NCBI RefSeq assembly: GCF_000821085.1
Contig: NZ_CCXR01000001.1
Span: forward strand, 2,067,001 to 2,131,000
Direction of reading: 5' to 3'
DNA: 64,000 nt
Origin: Bacillus sp. B-jedd
GTDB lineage: Bacteria; Bacillota; Bacilli; Bacillales; Cytobacillaceae
The notes below the pieces were generated by a model. The model was given only the letters and a program-made list of their open reading frames with translations, did not search any database and had not been told where the DNA came from. The position numbers and the translations under genes are program-made. Position 1 is the first letter of the stretch. Every line of letters begins with the position of its first letter. Of this stretch, positions 50,925 through 59,300 are shown in pieces.

Positions 50925-51845
50925 ATGGGAAGAAGTTGGACGAAAAGCGATATTCCTGATTTATCGGGCAAAAGAGTCGTCATTACAGGCGGGAATAGCG
51001 GGATTGGCTTTGAGGCTGCTTTGGGGTTTGCTGAAAAAGGCGCGGAGGTTATCATCGCTTCAAGGAACATTGGCAGAGGAGAAGCAGCCGCTTCAAAAAT
51101 TTCGCAAATTGTGCCGGATGCGCGAATCTCAGTAATGGAACTCAATTTAAGCGATTTGGCTTCTGTCCGGGCATTTGCACAAGAATTTTCCTCAAACTAT
51201 CAATCGCTCGACATGTTAATTAATAATGCCGGAATCATGATGCCGCCGCTAAGCTTCACAAAAGATGGTTTTGAGGCCCAGTTTGGCACGAATCATCTCG
51301 GTCATTTTGCGTTGACTGGACTTATGCTGGGGTTTTTGAAAAACGGCCCTAACTCCAGGGTAGTAACGGTCAGCAGCCTTGCCGCCCACCATGCGTCCAT
51401 CTATTTTGATAACCTGGATGGGTCGAAGTGGTACAAGCGGTATAAATTTTATGGACAGAGTAAGCTCTCGAATATGTTGTTTGGCAAGGAACTGGACAAT
51501 AAGCTGAAAGAACACAATTTAGAAGTGAAGAGCATTATCTGCCACCCGGGGATTACCAATACGAATCTTGCGTCAAGGAATTCCGGCAAGGACCTGAACC
51601 GCCTCTTCCAAACCATTTCAAGGGCGATTACACAGCCTGCAGGGATGGGTGCGCTGCCAACTATGCACGCAGCCACAGAATCCTCCCTTAAGGGCGGGGA
51701 ATACATTGGGCCGGATGGCAAAAAGAAGAGAAAAGGTTACCCGGTCGTCGACCCGGTTATCGAAAGGATTTTTAATAAAGAAACAGCCAAGCGTTTATGG
51801 GCTGTTTCAGAGGAATTGACTGGAATTTCTTATGATTTCAGCTGA
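50925..51845 (+). CDS. SDR-family oxidoreductase (retinol-dehydrogenase-like)
   Basis: 306 aa, longer than a classical SDR. TGGNSGIGFEAA (residues 21-32), NNAGIM (about 97), catalytic Ser in VTVSSLAAHH (about 147) and Y-x-x-x-K as YGQSK (about 176). It resembles WW-oxidoreductase/RDH-type enzymes common in Bacillus. ATG at 50925 follows GGGAGAGGGAA; the ATG at 50904 lies before this RBS. Confidence 0.85.
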   Translation: MGRSWTKSDIPDLSGKRVVITGGNSGIGFEAALGFAEKGAEVIIASRNIGRGEAAASKISQIVPDARISVMELNLSDLASVRAFAQEFSSNYQSLDMLINNAGIMMPPLSFTKDGFEAQFGTNHLGHFALTGLMLGFLKNGPNSRVVTVSSLAAHHASIYFDNLDGSKWYKRYKFYGQSKLSNMLFGKELDNKLKEHNLEVKSIICHPGITNTNLASRNSGKDLNRLFQTISRAITQPAGMGALPTMHAATESSLKGGEYIGPDGKKKRKGYPVVDPVIERIFNKETAKRLWAVSEELTGISYDFS

Positions 51846-51980
51846 TTTTGGGAAAGTCATGTCGTTCTGCCTTAGTCCCTGAGAGCCGAAAATAACTCTC
51901 GCTGATTTCGTCCATTTGACATTAACCGACTAAATTGAAATACTTAAATAGGAAAGCATTTTTATATCAAAAAGGCTGGT

Positions 51981-52457
51981 GTGACAACGATGAAAGTCAA
52001 AGAATTTATGATCACAGATGTAATCAGCGCTTCACCAGAAATGAAACTATCTGAGGCCATGGCGTTATTCGTCGAAAAGAAAATAGGCGGCGTGCCTATT
52101 TGTGGAGAGAACGGTGAACTACTTGGGATGGTAACTGATGGTGATATTTTGAGGGTGATCCAGCCAATCGACCGGCAGATTTTCGATTTTCTCCTATACA
52201 TGCAATACGCAGAGGAAAAGGATCTTAAAAGCAGGCTGAAGGATTCTGCCGACAGGATGATCATCTCTATCGCAAAAACAAAAAACCTTGTTACGGTTTC
52301 TCCGGAAGACGAAATGGACAAGGCAGTCAAGCTCTTGTCTCAGCACCATTTTAAAAAGCTGCCCGTTATTGACGAGAACAACAAGGTCGTCGGCGTCATC
52401 AGTAGGGGAGATGTTATCCGTAAAATCCAGGCATCGATTTTGAAGGACTTAAGCTAA
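51981..52457 (+). CDS. CBS-domain protein
   Basis: 158 aa with two CBS motifs: residues 1-60 (VKEFMITDVISASPEMKL, GGVPICGENGELLGMVTDGDILR) and 95-150 (NLVTVSPEDEMDKAVKLL, HFKKLPVIDENNKVVGVISRGDVI). A tandem pair like this usually binds an adenine nucleotide and senses energy charge. GTG at 51981 follows AAAGG; ATG at 51990 is an alternative start. It is followed closely by the metallophosphoesterase gene. Confidence 0.85.
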   Translation: MTTMKVKEFMITDVISASPEMKLSEAMALFVEKKIGGVPICGENGELLGMVTDGDILRVIQPIDRQIFDFLLYMQYAEEKDLKSRLKDSADRMIISIAKTKNLVTVSPEDEMDKAVKLLSQHHFKKLPVIDENNKVVGVISRGDVIRKIQASILKDLS

Positions 52458-52492
52458 TAACCATCCATTAATTTTGTAAAGGAACTCCAATT

Positions 52493-53581
52493 ATGTCATG
52501 GACTTTTGCCGCGGCCATTATGGCTGCTCTTCTCATTTATGCGCTAATTTGCATTTATATTGGCTACAACGGCTGGGCTTGGCTGAGGTTGAACAAGCCG
52601 CTTACTAAATATAAAATTCCCTATATCATTCTTATCGTATTCCTGTCCATATCGCTGTTCGCAGGTAGATTCATCCCGATTCCATTCCTCAGCCTGATTG
52701 GCGGCTATTGGATGGTGATTGTCGGGTACAGCGTTTTGATTTTGCCCATCATCAACCTTGGCGTTTTCGTTTTGAAAAGAAGAGGCGTTTATTGGATTGG
52801 AGTAGGTGTCATCGCATTTTATGCGATTATTTTCGCTGTAGGTACTTTTAATGCATGGAGCCCGGTTGTACGAACTTATGAGGTGAAAATCGATAAGCCC
52901 GCCGAAAGGCAAGAGTTAAAAATATTAATGGCCTCGGATTTTCATTTAGGTTCTATTGTGGGCAAAAAGCATTTGAACCGCTTTGTTTCTATTGCAAATA
53001 AAGAAAAACCTGATCTCATCCTAATACCTGGCGATTTAATTGATGATTACATAAAACCGTTTTTGAAAAAGGGAATGGGGGGCACCCTGAATAAACTCCA
53101 CGCTCCGATGGGCGTATATGCCGTTTTGGGCAACCATGATTATTACGGGGGCGACAAGGAGCAGATCGTAAAGGAAATGGAAAAAGCGGGGATAATCGTC
53201 CTTCAGGATGAAGTGATTGACGTTGACGGACTCGTCACACTCGCCGGAAGGAAGGATCCAACCGACCATAGCAGATCCGCCCTAGGAAGCTTTATGGCGG
53301 ACGCAGATCTTTCCAAGCCAGTCATCCTTATGGACCACCAGCCAATCGCATTGGATGAAGCTGAAAAGAATGGCGTAGATTTGCTCGTATCGGGCCATAC
53401 CCACCGCGGACAAATTGCCCCGGCCCAGTTCATAACGAAAAGGATTTATGAAAACGATTGGGGTTATTTAAAAAAGGGGAAACTGCACTCGGTCGTTTCT
53501 TCCGGATTCGGCACTTGGGGGCCGGCACTCAGAATCGGTACAAGATCTGAAGCCGTCATCATCCATGTTAAGTTTAAATGA
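52493..53581 (+). CDS. membrane metallophosphoesterase
   Basis: 362 aa. Four TM segments at residues 1-125, then a calcineurin-type phosphoesterase domain with DFHLG (D-x-H, about 150), GDLID, GNHDY and SGHTHRGQ. It resembles YkuE/YaeI-type enzymes (putative UDP-2,3-diacylglucosamine or cAMP-like diesterases in other bacteria). The domain likely faces outwards. ATG start 36 bases after the CBS gene; probable operon. Confidence 0.85.
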   Translation: MSWTFAAAIMAALLIYALICIYIGYNGWAWLRLNKPLTKYKIPYIILIVFLSISLFAGRFIPIPFLSLIGGYWMVIVGYSVLILPIINLGVFVLKRRGVYWIGVGVIAFYAIIFAVGTFNAWSPVVRTYEVKIDKPAERQELKILMASDFHLGSIVGKKHLNRFVSIANKEKPDLILIPGDLIDDYIKPFLKKGMGGTLNKLHAPMGVYAVLGNHDYYGGDKEQIVKEMEKAGIIVLQDEVIDVDGLVTLAGRKDPTDHSRSALGSFMADADLSKPVILMDHQPIALDEAEKNGVDLLVSGHTHRGQIAPAQFITKRIYENDWGYLKKGKLHSVVSSGFGTWGPALRIGTRSEAVIIHVKFK

Positions 53582-53586
53582 ATTGA

Positions 53587-53615
53587 GGGGCTGCCATCTG
53601 GCAGCCCCATTTACT
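53587..53615 (+). terminator. terminator after metallophosphoesterase
   Basis: GGGGCTGCC/GGCAGCCCC perfect 9-bp stem with a 4-base loop, then ATTTACTTT. Confidence 0.75.
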
Positions 53616-53653
53616 TTCAAAAGAAAACGCCAACTGAATGGCGTTCGCAAATA

Positions 53654-53812
53654 CTATCGGTTGTTATTTTTTCGGCCTTTTTGTTGGCCATTGTTCTGTT
53701 TATCGCCAGTCACAGTATCGACCACATTTTCAATTGCCTGTCCAATTTTGTCCATCATGCCACCGTTATTGTCACGGTTGTTGTTATCCTGGCGGTTGTT
53801 CCTGTTTTCCAT
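53654..53812 (-). CDS. 52-aa Asn/Gln-rich hypothetical protein
   Basis: 52 aa, one-third Asn/Gln (NNRQDNNNRDNN...). A short amphipathic segment MMDKIGQAIENVVDTVTGD is in the middle. RBS GGGAGGTGAT is near consensus, well spaced from ATG, so translation is likely. Family unknown; similar low-complexity small proteins occur in spore formers. Confidence 0.6.
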   Translation of the reverse strand: MENRNNRQDNNNRDNNGGMMDKIGQAIENVVDTVTGDKQNNGQQKGRKNNNR

Positions 53813-53874
53813 ACAATCACCTCCCATAATAGGATTAGTAGAAGAAGGAAAAAATATTCGGCAGGATAGCTATT

Positions 53875-54111
53875 TTAGCTATAATGCTCGTTAAAAGCCT
53901 GTTCCGCGGCTTCCTCAGTAGCAAAGAGCGCATCGCTGTCTTCGATGACATGGAAGGTTTCATTCAGAAACAAAGCGAGGGCGTTCGGATCTTTAGGGTG
54001 GCTGACTATTTCCGCAGGGCGGATATTGGCAACAGTAGGGGTATGGGGGTTATTGTAAATGACATAAACTTCATCGCCGGCTTTTATATCTTTCGGATCA
54101 ATGGTTTCCAT
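53875..54111 (-). CDS. splA: SplA-domain regulator (orphan)
   Basis: 78 aa. GDEVYVIYNNPHTPTVANIRPAEIV and NALALFLNETFHVIE are the SplA pattern (TRAP-like regulator of the spore photoproduct lyase operon). In B. subtilis splA precedes splB; here no splB is adjacent. ATG at 54111 with GAGGAGG six bases upstream. Symbol by homology; the orphan copy may control something else. Confidence 0.7.
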   Translation of the reverse strand: METIDPKDIKAGDEVYVIYNNPHTPTVANIRPAEIVSHPKDPNALALFLNETFHVIEDSDALFATEEAAEQAFNEHYS

Positions 54112-54304
54112 GACTAACCTCCTCAAATAGTATAGGGATATTGTTTGTTTGGAGGCAGAAGGTTATTCGGCTTGGGTCGCATCCACTTTTTTGATATACC
54201 TGCATTACTCGCAGAGGGAGCAGAAATTCTTGGTCCACAAGCCAAATTTAAAGAAGGAAAGCTTTAGACGGTGAAGCTAATCAGCTATTGAATTCCGGGC
54301 AAAT

Positions 54305-54334
54305 AAAAAAACCCTTGAAATACAAGGGTTTTTT
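54305..54334 (-). terminator. terminator of tRNA-Arg
   Basis: AACCCTTG/CAAGGGTT stem, 6-base loop, with T-run on the minus strand (TTTTTTATTT). It lies five bases past the tRNA 3' end. Confidence 0.75.
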
Positions 54335-54338
54335 GAGC

Positions 54339-54411
54339 GTCCCAGAAAGGATTCGAACCTCCGACCTACAGTTTAGGAAACTGTTGCTCTATCCTACTGA
54401 GCTACTGGGAC
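54339..54411 (-). tRNA. tRNA-Arg (anticodon CCT)
   Basis: 73 nt on the minus strand. Acceptor stem GTCCCAG pairs with CTGGGAC; D arm GCTC...GAGC; anticodon stem ACAGT/ACTGT with loop TTCCTAA, so anticodon CCT (reads AGG, Arg); variable loop of 5; T arm GGAGG-TTCGAAT-CCTTT with two G-U pairs. CCA is not encoded. It is a single-gene transcript with its own consensus promoter and terminator. Confidence 0.93.
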
Positions 54412-54452
54412 ATATTTAATTAAAGAAGCACTTTTGTTATGGCACAAAAATT

Positions 54453-54481
54453 ATTATAGCTCTTTGATAGTAATTCGTCAA
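54453..54481 (-). promoter_or_regulatory. tRNA-Arg promoter
   Basis: Minus strand: -35 TTGACG (54476-54481), 17-bp spacer, -10 TATAAT (54453-54458), about 40 bases before the tRNA. Confidence 0.8.
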
Positions 54482-54608
54482 ATGTATTTTGCAAAAAAAT
54501 TAATCTTCTATTGATATTAATTTAAAGGATGCCCAGAGATGGTGAGACAGTTGCAATTTGGCTGGAAAGTATATCTTTAGAACCCGAAGGACAATTTGGC
54601 CACCTATG

Positions 54609-55120
54609 TTCGGGCTCTAAGTCGCCCTTTAGTGACCGAAGAAGCATTCAGCCACTGCTGTTCGGGCACTAAGTCGGCCTTTAGTGACCGAAGAAGCACT
54701 CGGCCATCACTTTTCGGGCTTTAAGTCGCCCTTTAGTGACCGAAGAAGCATTCAGCCACTGCTGTTCGGGCACTAAGTTGGCCTTTAGTGACCGAAGAAG
54801 CACTCGGCCGCCGCTGTTCGGGCTCTAAGTCGCCCTTTAGTGACCGAAGAAGCATTCGGCCTCTGCTGTTCGGGCACTAAGTCGGCCTTTAGTGACCGAA
54901 GAAACACTCGGCACTGTTCCGGCTCTAAGTCGCCCTTTAGTGACCTAAGAAGCATTCAGCCACTGCTGTTCGGGCACTAAGTTGGCCTTTAGTGACCGAA
55001 GAAGCATTCAGCCACTGCTGTTCGGGCACTAAGTCGCCCTTTAGTGACCGAAGGACCATTCAGCCAACGCTGTTCGAGCTCTAAGTCAGCCTTTAGTGAC
55101 CGGATGAACAATTGCCCAGC
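54609..55120. repeat. tandem array C, 52-bp unit, 10 copies
   Basis: Each unit holds the dyad TTCGGGCACTAA...TTTAGTGACCGAA with a 6-8 base centre. Units alternate between two types (GGCTCTAAGTCGCCC and GGCACTAAGTCGGCC), giving a 104-bp higher-order period for the first eight copies; the last two units are hybrids. No ORF. It lies between the tRNA-Arg promoter and the zinc-ribbon gene. Confidence 0.9.
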
Positions 55121-55221
55121 GTCGCTAAGGATCTAAGCCATCATTTTTAGCCCAATAGCCAGGCAACTCTTGCAGATCTCATGAATAATAAAAGTCGCCT
55201 TAACAACGGCTAGGGTAAAGT

Positions 55222-55254
55222 AAAAAGGGGAGGCGCCGCAAAGGCTGGCCTCCC
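55222..55254 (-). terminator. terminator of the zinc-ribbon gene
   Basis: Minus strand: GGGAGGCCAGC...GGCGCCTCCC, then CTTTTTAC. It follows the stop by eight bases. Confidence 0.65.
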
Positions 55255-55261
55255 AAATAAA

Positions 55262-55402
55262 TCAAAAATAACTTTTGTAAACTTCTGTGTTTTGTCCGCA
55301 GATTGAACAGTGATATTCGATTTCCAGTGAGTCTTCGAGGGCAAGATGCTCTGTTTCCTTTTGGCAGTTTTCGCAATACCTGATTTCTTTTTTGTTTTCC
55401 AT
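55262..55402 (-). CDS. 46-aa zinc-ribbon protein
   Basis: 46 aa with two CxxC pairs (YCENCQ near residue 10 and HCSICGQ near residue 34), a minimal zinc ribbon. RBS AAAGGAGGCGGG before ATG. Small zinc-ribbon proteins of this size are common in Bacillaceae; partner unknown. Confidence 0.7.
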   Translation of the reverse strand: MENKKEIRYCENCQKETEHLALEDSLEIEYHCSICGQNTEVYKSYF

Positions 55403-55589
55403 GCTCCCGCCTCCTTTAAAAGTACCCATTACTGTTATCACCTATTTCCACTAGAATAAACCATCTATTTTCGATTTTCCAGCCGTCTGCCCTATAGCCC
55501 AAAAAACTTTGCCGAATCTAGGCATTTGCCCGGGTAGGACAGGCAAGGTTACGGTATAATGGAGATATGCAAAGAAAGGAGGTCAATGG

Positions 55590-56474
55590 ATGACAGATTT
55601 GGTACAAATGAAACCAGCACATAGACGCCTGACCAGGGTCCAGGTTCTTGGGAGGGCTATTGGAATATTTATCGGGGCTGTTCTGACAGCGGTCGGGCTG
55701 GAAATATTTCTTGTCCCGAATAACGTTATTGACGGCGGTATTGTCGGCGTCTCCATCATGCTTTCCCACGTTACAGGCAAGAGCCTCGGTTTGTTTATTT
55801 TTATCCTCAACATTCCATTCTTTTACCTAGGGTATAAACAGATGGGCAAAACTTTTGCCATTTCCACTATTTTCGGAATCGCCGCTCTGTCAGTGTTCAC
55901 GGCACTTTTCCATCCAGTTCCTGCTTTTACAGATGATATTCTGCTCGCTTCTGTGTTTGGAGGCATGGTGCTGGGTATAGGTGTGGGCCTTGTCATCCGC
56001 TATGGGGGAGCCCTCGACGGGACAGAGATTCTCGCGATCTTGATAACTAGAAAAACCCCTTTTTCCGTAGGGGAAATTATTATGTTCTTTAACATCTTTA
56101 TTCTCGGCGCTGCTGGATTCGTATTCAGCTGGGACCGTGCGATGTACTCAATCCTTGCTTACGTCATTGCCTTCAAGACGATTGACGTTGTGGTCGAAGG
56201 CCTTGAAGAATCCAAATCAGCCTGGATTATCAGCGACCATTACCAGGAAATCGGCGATGCCATCCTTCACCGCCTCGGCCGCGGGGTGACTTATCTTGAT
56301 GGTGAAGGCGCGTTTTCAGGGGATAATAAAAAGGTCATATTCTGTGTCATTACACGGCTTGAGGAAGCGAAATTAAAAGATATCGTCCAAGGGTTTGACA
56401 ATACTGCCTTCCTTGCGCTTGGTGATATCTCAGAAGTGCGCGGGGGACGTTTTAAAAAGAAAGATATCCATTGA
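55590..56474 (+). CDS. YitT-family membrane protein
   Basis: 294 aa. Five TM segments (about residues 20-205), then the cytoplasmic DUF2179 ligand-binding-like domain, ending with VIFCVITRLEEAKLKDIVQ. Signature GAVLTAVGLEIFLVPNNVIDGGI at the first helix (quoted by its ends GAVLTA and IDGG). Possible transporter; role unknown. TATAAT at 55556-55561 lies upstream; RBS AAAGGAGG. Confidence 0.85.
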   Translation: MTDLVQMKPAHRRLTRVQVLGRAIGIFIGAVLTAVGLEIFLVPNNVIDGGIVGVSIMLSHVTGKSLGLFIFILNIPFFYLGYKQMGKTFAISTIFGIAALSVFTALFHPVPAFTDDILLASVFGGMVLGIGVGLVIRYGGALDGTEILAILITRKTPFSVGEIIMFFNIFILGAAGFVFSWDRAMYSILAYVIAFKTIDVVVEGLEESKSAWIISDHYQEIGDAILHRLGRGVTYLDGEGAFSGDNKKVIFCVITRLEEAKLKDIVQGFDNTAFLALGDISEVRGGRFKKKDIH

Positions 56475-56477
56475 ATA

Positions 56478-56503
56478 AAGGTCCTTTGAAGGGCCTTTTT
56501 TAT
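56478..56503 (+). terminator. terminator after yitT-like gene
   Basis: AAAGGTCCTT/AAGGGCCTTT stem, followed by TTTT. Confidence 0.65.
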
Positions 56504-56515
56504 TGTATAGGAAAC

Positions 56516-56680
56516 TATAAAATATTACTGTGTGTATAACTTGAGACAAGTTATTTGAATCCAGCTCCAGCGCCTAGCCCCTCGAGGTCATAAGCCATAT
56601 CCCTCCGGAGGGCAGGCCCGTCCTCCGGGCTCCGTCTTATGCTGGTCGGGGCTGACCAAGGCGCTTGCGCATTTTGTTCT
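56516..56680 (+). repeat. E1 hairpin element, canonical copy
   Basis: 165 bp. Left end CTATAAAATATTACTGTGTG, then the nested AGCGCC/AGCCCC/CATAAG/CCGGAGG stem and its complement, ending CAAGGCGCTTGCGC. It is almost identical to the copy at 15384, although the two lie 41 kb apart. Confidence 0.75.
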
Positions 56681-56791
56681 TTAGCCCCAAATTGCCAATC
56701 ATTCCCGGCATAAAGGCTTGCTGGATTTCGCATGATGGAAGTTTTATCCGGGTACATAGGAATGAGACGTTTTTTGCAAAGGTGGTTTTCG

Positions 56792-57949
56792 ATGAACTTA
56801 ACACTTGCATTCGGCCTGTTCCTATTAGTTTTATTCAGTGTCGGGGTTATTGGCCTGAAAATGTTAAAAATACCGGATATCCTGCTGTTTATCCTTCTGG
56901 GTATCTGCATATCGCCATTATTCGATGAAACGAAAGTAATTGGCACTGCCGGTGAAATAGGTCTAGTCCTCTTGTTTTTTCTCCTCGGGATGAAGTTTCC
57001 ACTTAAAAAGCTCGGCTCCAGCAGCAGGAAGGTCTGGAAAGCCGGGGTTCTCGATGCGGTTCTGGGGATTGGCATTACTGCCTGGATTTCAATATTTTTT
57101 GGTCTTGATTGGGTGCAGGGACTATTAGTGGGAGGAATAGTCTATGCGACTTCTTCCTCCATTACTGCAAAGCTGATTGAGGATAAAAACCGTTCTGAGC
57201 ACAATGAATCAGAATTTATTCTCCTCATTCTTATTTTTGAAGATCTAATAGCGCCGATCCTTCTGACCCTTTTGATTGGTTTGCATGGAAAAGGCTTTAC
57301 ACCACTTGATTTTTTGCTTATCTTTGTCAAAATTACTTTCTTAGCCGGAATGGCGATATTCTTTAGCAAGTTTCTCTTTAAAAAGCTTGAGCATCGTTTT
57401 GCAAAAATTGCGCATGATGATTCGTTTATTGTTCTGATTGCCGGCATCGCTTTAACCTATAGTGGGTTCGCTATCCTCCTTGGCCTATCCGAAGTGATAG
57501 GGGCTTTCTTAGCCGGACTAATGGTCGCGGATGTTAAGGTTAAAGATAAAATTTTCAAGGTTACATTGCCGGTCAGGAATATCTTTTTGCCTTTTTTCTT
57601 CCTCGATTTCGGGATGAACATCGAACTTACTTCAGATATCCCATATTTGCCATTGCTTGTTGTACTGATTATTTGGTCAGTCATTCATAAAATTGCAGTC
57701 GGCTTCTTCGGAGGGCGTTGGTACGGACTATCAAAACGGGAATCATTGAGGGCGGGCCTTTCGCTCACACAACGAGGGGAATTTTCTGTTATCATGGCCG
57801 GGATTGCAGTTGGTCCATTAAAAATTTTTGCTGGTATCTACATCCTGGTAATCGCAATAATCGGTACGATCATGTTTCAGCTTGCTCCTAGGCTGAACAA
57901 GATGATTTTTGCAAAACTGGCGGAAAAGTCGGAGTGCAGTAATAAGTGA
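56792..57949 (+). CDS. CPA2-family cation:proton antiporter
   Basis: 385 aa with about twelve TM segments. The N-terminal helices (FGLFLLVLFSVGVIGLKMLKIPD) and the conserved ASSSITAKLI-type segment (YATSSSITAKLIEDKN, about residue 130), then LTQRGEFSVIMAGI near residue 330, match KefB/NapA-like exchangers (Na+/H+ or K+/H+). ATG at 56792 after AAAGGTGG. No regulatory TrkA-N domain. Transcribed alone. Confidence 0.82.
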   Translation: MNLTLAFGLFLLVLFSVGVIGLKMLKIPDILLFILLGICISPLFDETKVIGTAGEIGLVLLFFLLGMKFPLKKLGSSSRKVWKAGVLDAVLGIGITAWISIFFGLDWVQGLLVGGIVYATSSSITAKLIEDKNRSEHNESEFILLILIFEDLIAPILLTLLIGLHGKGFTPLDFLLIFVKITFLAGMAIFFSKFLFKKLEHRFAKIAHDDSFIVLIAGIALTYSGFAILLGLSEVIGAFLAGLMVADVKVKDKIFKVTLPVRNIFLPFFFLDFGMNIELTSDIPYLPLLVVLIIWSVIHKIAVGFFGGRWYGLSKRESLRAGLSLTQRGEFSVIMAGIAVGPLKIFAGIYILVIAIIGTIMFQLAPRLNKMIFAKLAEKSECSNK

Positions 57950-58012
57950 AAATCGTTTCGGGATTTACGTAAAAGTGAAGTGGCAGGCTTCGAAACAATA
58001 AATTGGAAATAG

Positions 58013-58050
58013 AAAAACCGGCCTCCAATTTGGATGGAGACCGGTTTTTT
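58013..58050. terminator. bidirectional terminator
   Basis: AAAAACCGGCCTCCA/TGGAGACCGGTTTTT stem between the antiporter and the convergent azoR gene. Confidence 0.75.
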
Positions 58051-58710
58051 TTATACTTCAACAGATTCTTGAGCCATTTCCTTAGCTGCTGCGATGGCTT
58101 TGACTTTGGCCTCAGCTACAATTTCAGGAACTTTTTGTGGGAAGGCATCAAGGCCTTCGGCGATCACAGAATCAAGCACCTCGATGCCGAGGAAGCGGAG
58201 AGCAATCTTTAAATAACGATCACCGGATTCAAAATCCTCCATTGGCATTCCGGTATAAAGGCCGCCTCTCGTCTGGATATGAATAGCGATTTTGCCAGCC
58301 AGCAGCCCTTTAGGACCATTCGCGGTATGGACGAAGGTTTTGCCGGTGACAAAAAGGTTATCGAGGAAGGTTTTTAATACCGCGGGAGAGCTTAGATTCC
58401 ATAACGGCGAAACAAATACATAATAATCATATTCAATAAACTCATCTGCAAGCTGATGCATCTTCAGAATTTTGGTTTTTTCCTGCTCTGTCAGATCGTC
58501 AAATGATTTTCCGTAGCCGGCCAGTTTGCCGCGCGCCGATATCAGGTCGGCATCCATCCGGGCCATGTCGAAATCAAAAAGGTCAATTTTGCGGATTTCA
58601 GTATCCGGCCGGGCTTCCAGGAAGGACTGAAGAAAAGCGTCGCCAATTTGCATTCCTTTCGATTTTGTAGGACCCTTAGGGTTCGCGGAAATGTAAAGTA
58701 GTTTTGCCAT
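58051..58710 (-). CDS. azoR: FMN-dependent NADH-azoreductase
   Basis: About 219 aa flavodoxin-fold quinone/azo reductase. Start MAKLLYISANPKGPTKSKG; SPLWNLSSPAVLKTFLDNL near residue 100 and QTRGGLYTG near residue 145 are AzoR signatures. It reduces azo dyes and quinones by two electrons and protects against electrophiles. ATG 58710 follows GGGTGG; an ATG two codons upstream is unlikely. Confidence 0.88.
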   Translation of the reverse strand: MAKLLYISANPKGPTKSKGMQIGDAFLQSFLEARPDTEIRKIDLFDFDMARMDADLISARGKLAGYGKSFDDLTEQEKTKILKMHQLADEFIEYDYYVFVSPLWNLSSPAVLKTFLDNLFVTGKTFVHTANGPKGLLAGKIAIHIQTRGGLYTGMPMEDFESGDRYLKIALRFLGIEVLDSVIAEGLDAFPQKVPEIVAEAKVKAIAAAKEMAQESVEV

Positions 58711-58936
58711 GATCAACCACCCAATCTATTCTTATTTTCTACTTTTAATTATAACGGGAACTACTTGCTCAATGATGAGCAAATAATGAAAATTGCGTGA
58801 CCTAATGGTTGGAAAATTCTTTATCTTTCTTGATGATAAACTGTATAATATATAATAAAAAGCTTTTCTCAAAGGATTCATGCACCTGTGCTTAAAAATA
58901 GAATGTCAAAACCACGAATTCCTAAGGGGTGATAAC

Positions 58937-59134
58937 ATGCTGATCTGGGTAATTTTAATATTTTCGGCTGTTCTAATCGGAGTGGGTTTCCTTGCTGACT
59001 GGTGGTATAAAAAGAACGGAATAAACGTGACAGATCCAAGGGAAAATGAAGCGCATGTGAGTGGAATGGAAAGGACCTACGTCGAGTCACACATGAATCA
59101 GATGAGGGACGATCTAAATAACCACGGTATGTAA
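58937..59134 (+). CDS. 65-aa single-TM hypothetical protein
   Basis: 65 aa. One N-terminal TM (residues 2-22), then a cytoplasmic hydrophilic tail (DWWYKKNGINVTDPRENEAH). ATG at 58937 follows AAGGGGTGAT; an upstream frame of 19 codons has no RBS. Function unknown. Confidence 0.65.
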   Translation: MLIWVILIFSAVLIGVGFLADWWYKKNGINVTDPRENEAHVSGMERTYVESHMNQMRDDLNNHGM

Positions 59135-59137
59135 TAG

Positions 59138-59161
59138 AACCCCCGGTCTCCGGGGGTTTTG
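59138..59161 (+). terminator. terminator after the single-TM gene
   Basis: AACCCCCGG/CCGGGGGTT perfect stem with a 3-base loop, then TTGC. Confidence 0.75.
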
Positions 59162-59300
59162 CATTGCAAGAAACAGCATTTTTAAACGCCAAATGTGATA
59201 TTCTCCTGATCCGGCTGTTTTATATAAGAAAAACGCGAACATTTTTGTTATGATAAATTCATTCATGATAATAAGAATCTACATAAAAGGCGGAATTGCA

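Noticed and set aside
54151..54267. Possible gene remnant (FDIPALLAEGAEILGPQAK)
   Set aside because: An open frame of about 38 codons with no good start or RBS; too short to call a pseudogene.
54609..55120. CRISPR array
   Set aside because: Units are contiguous, with no unique spacers between identical repeats, and no cas genes occur nearby; the same holds for arrays A and B.
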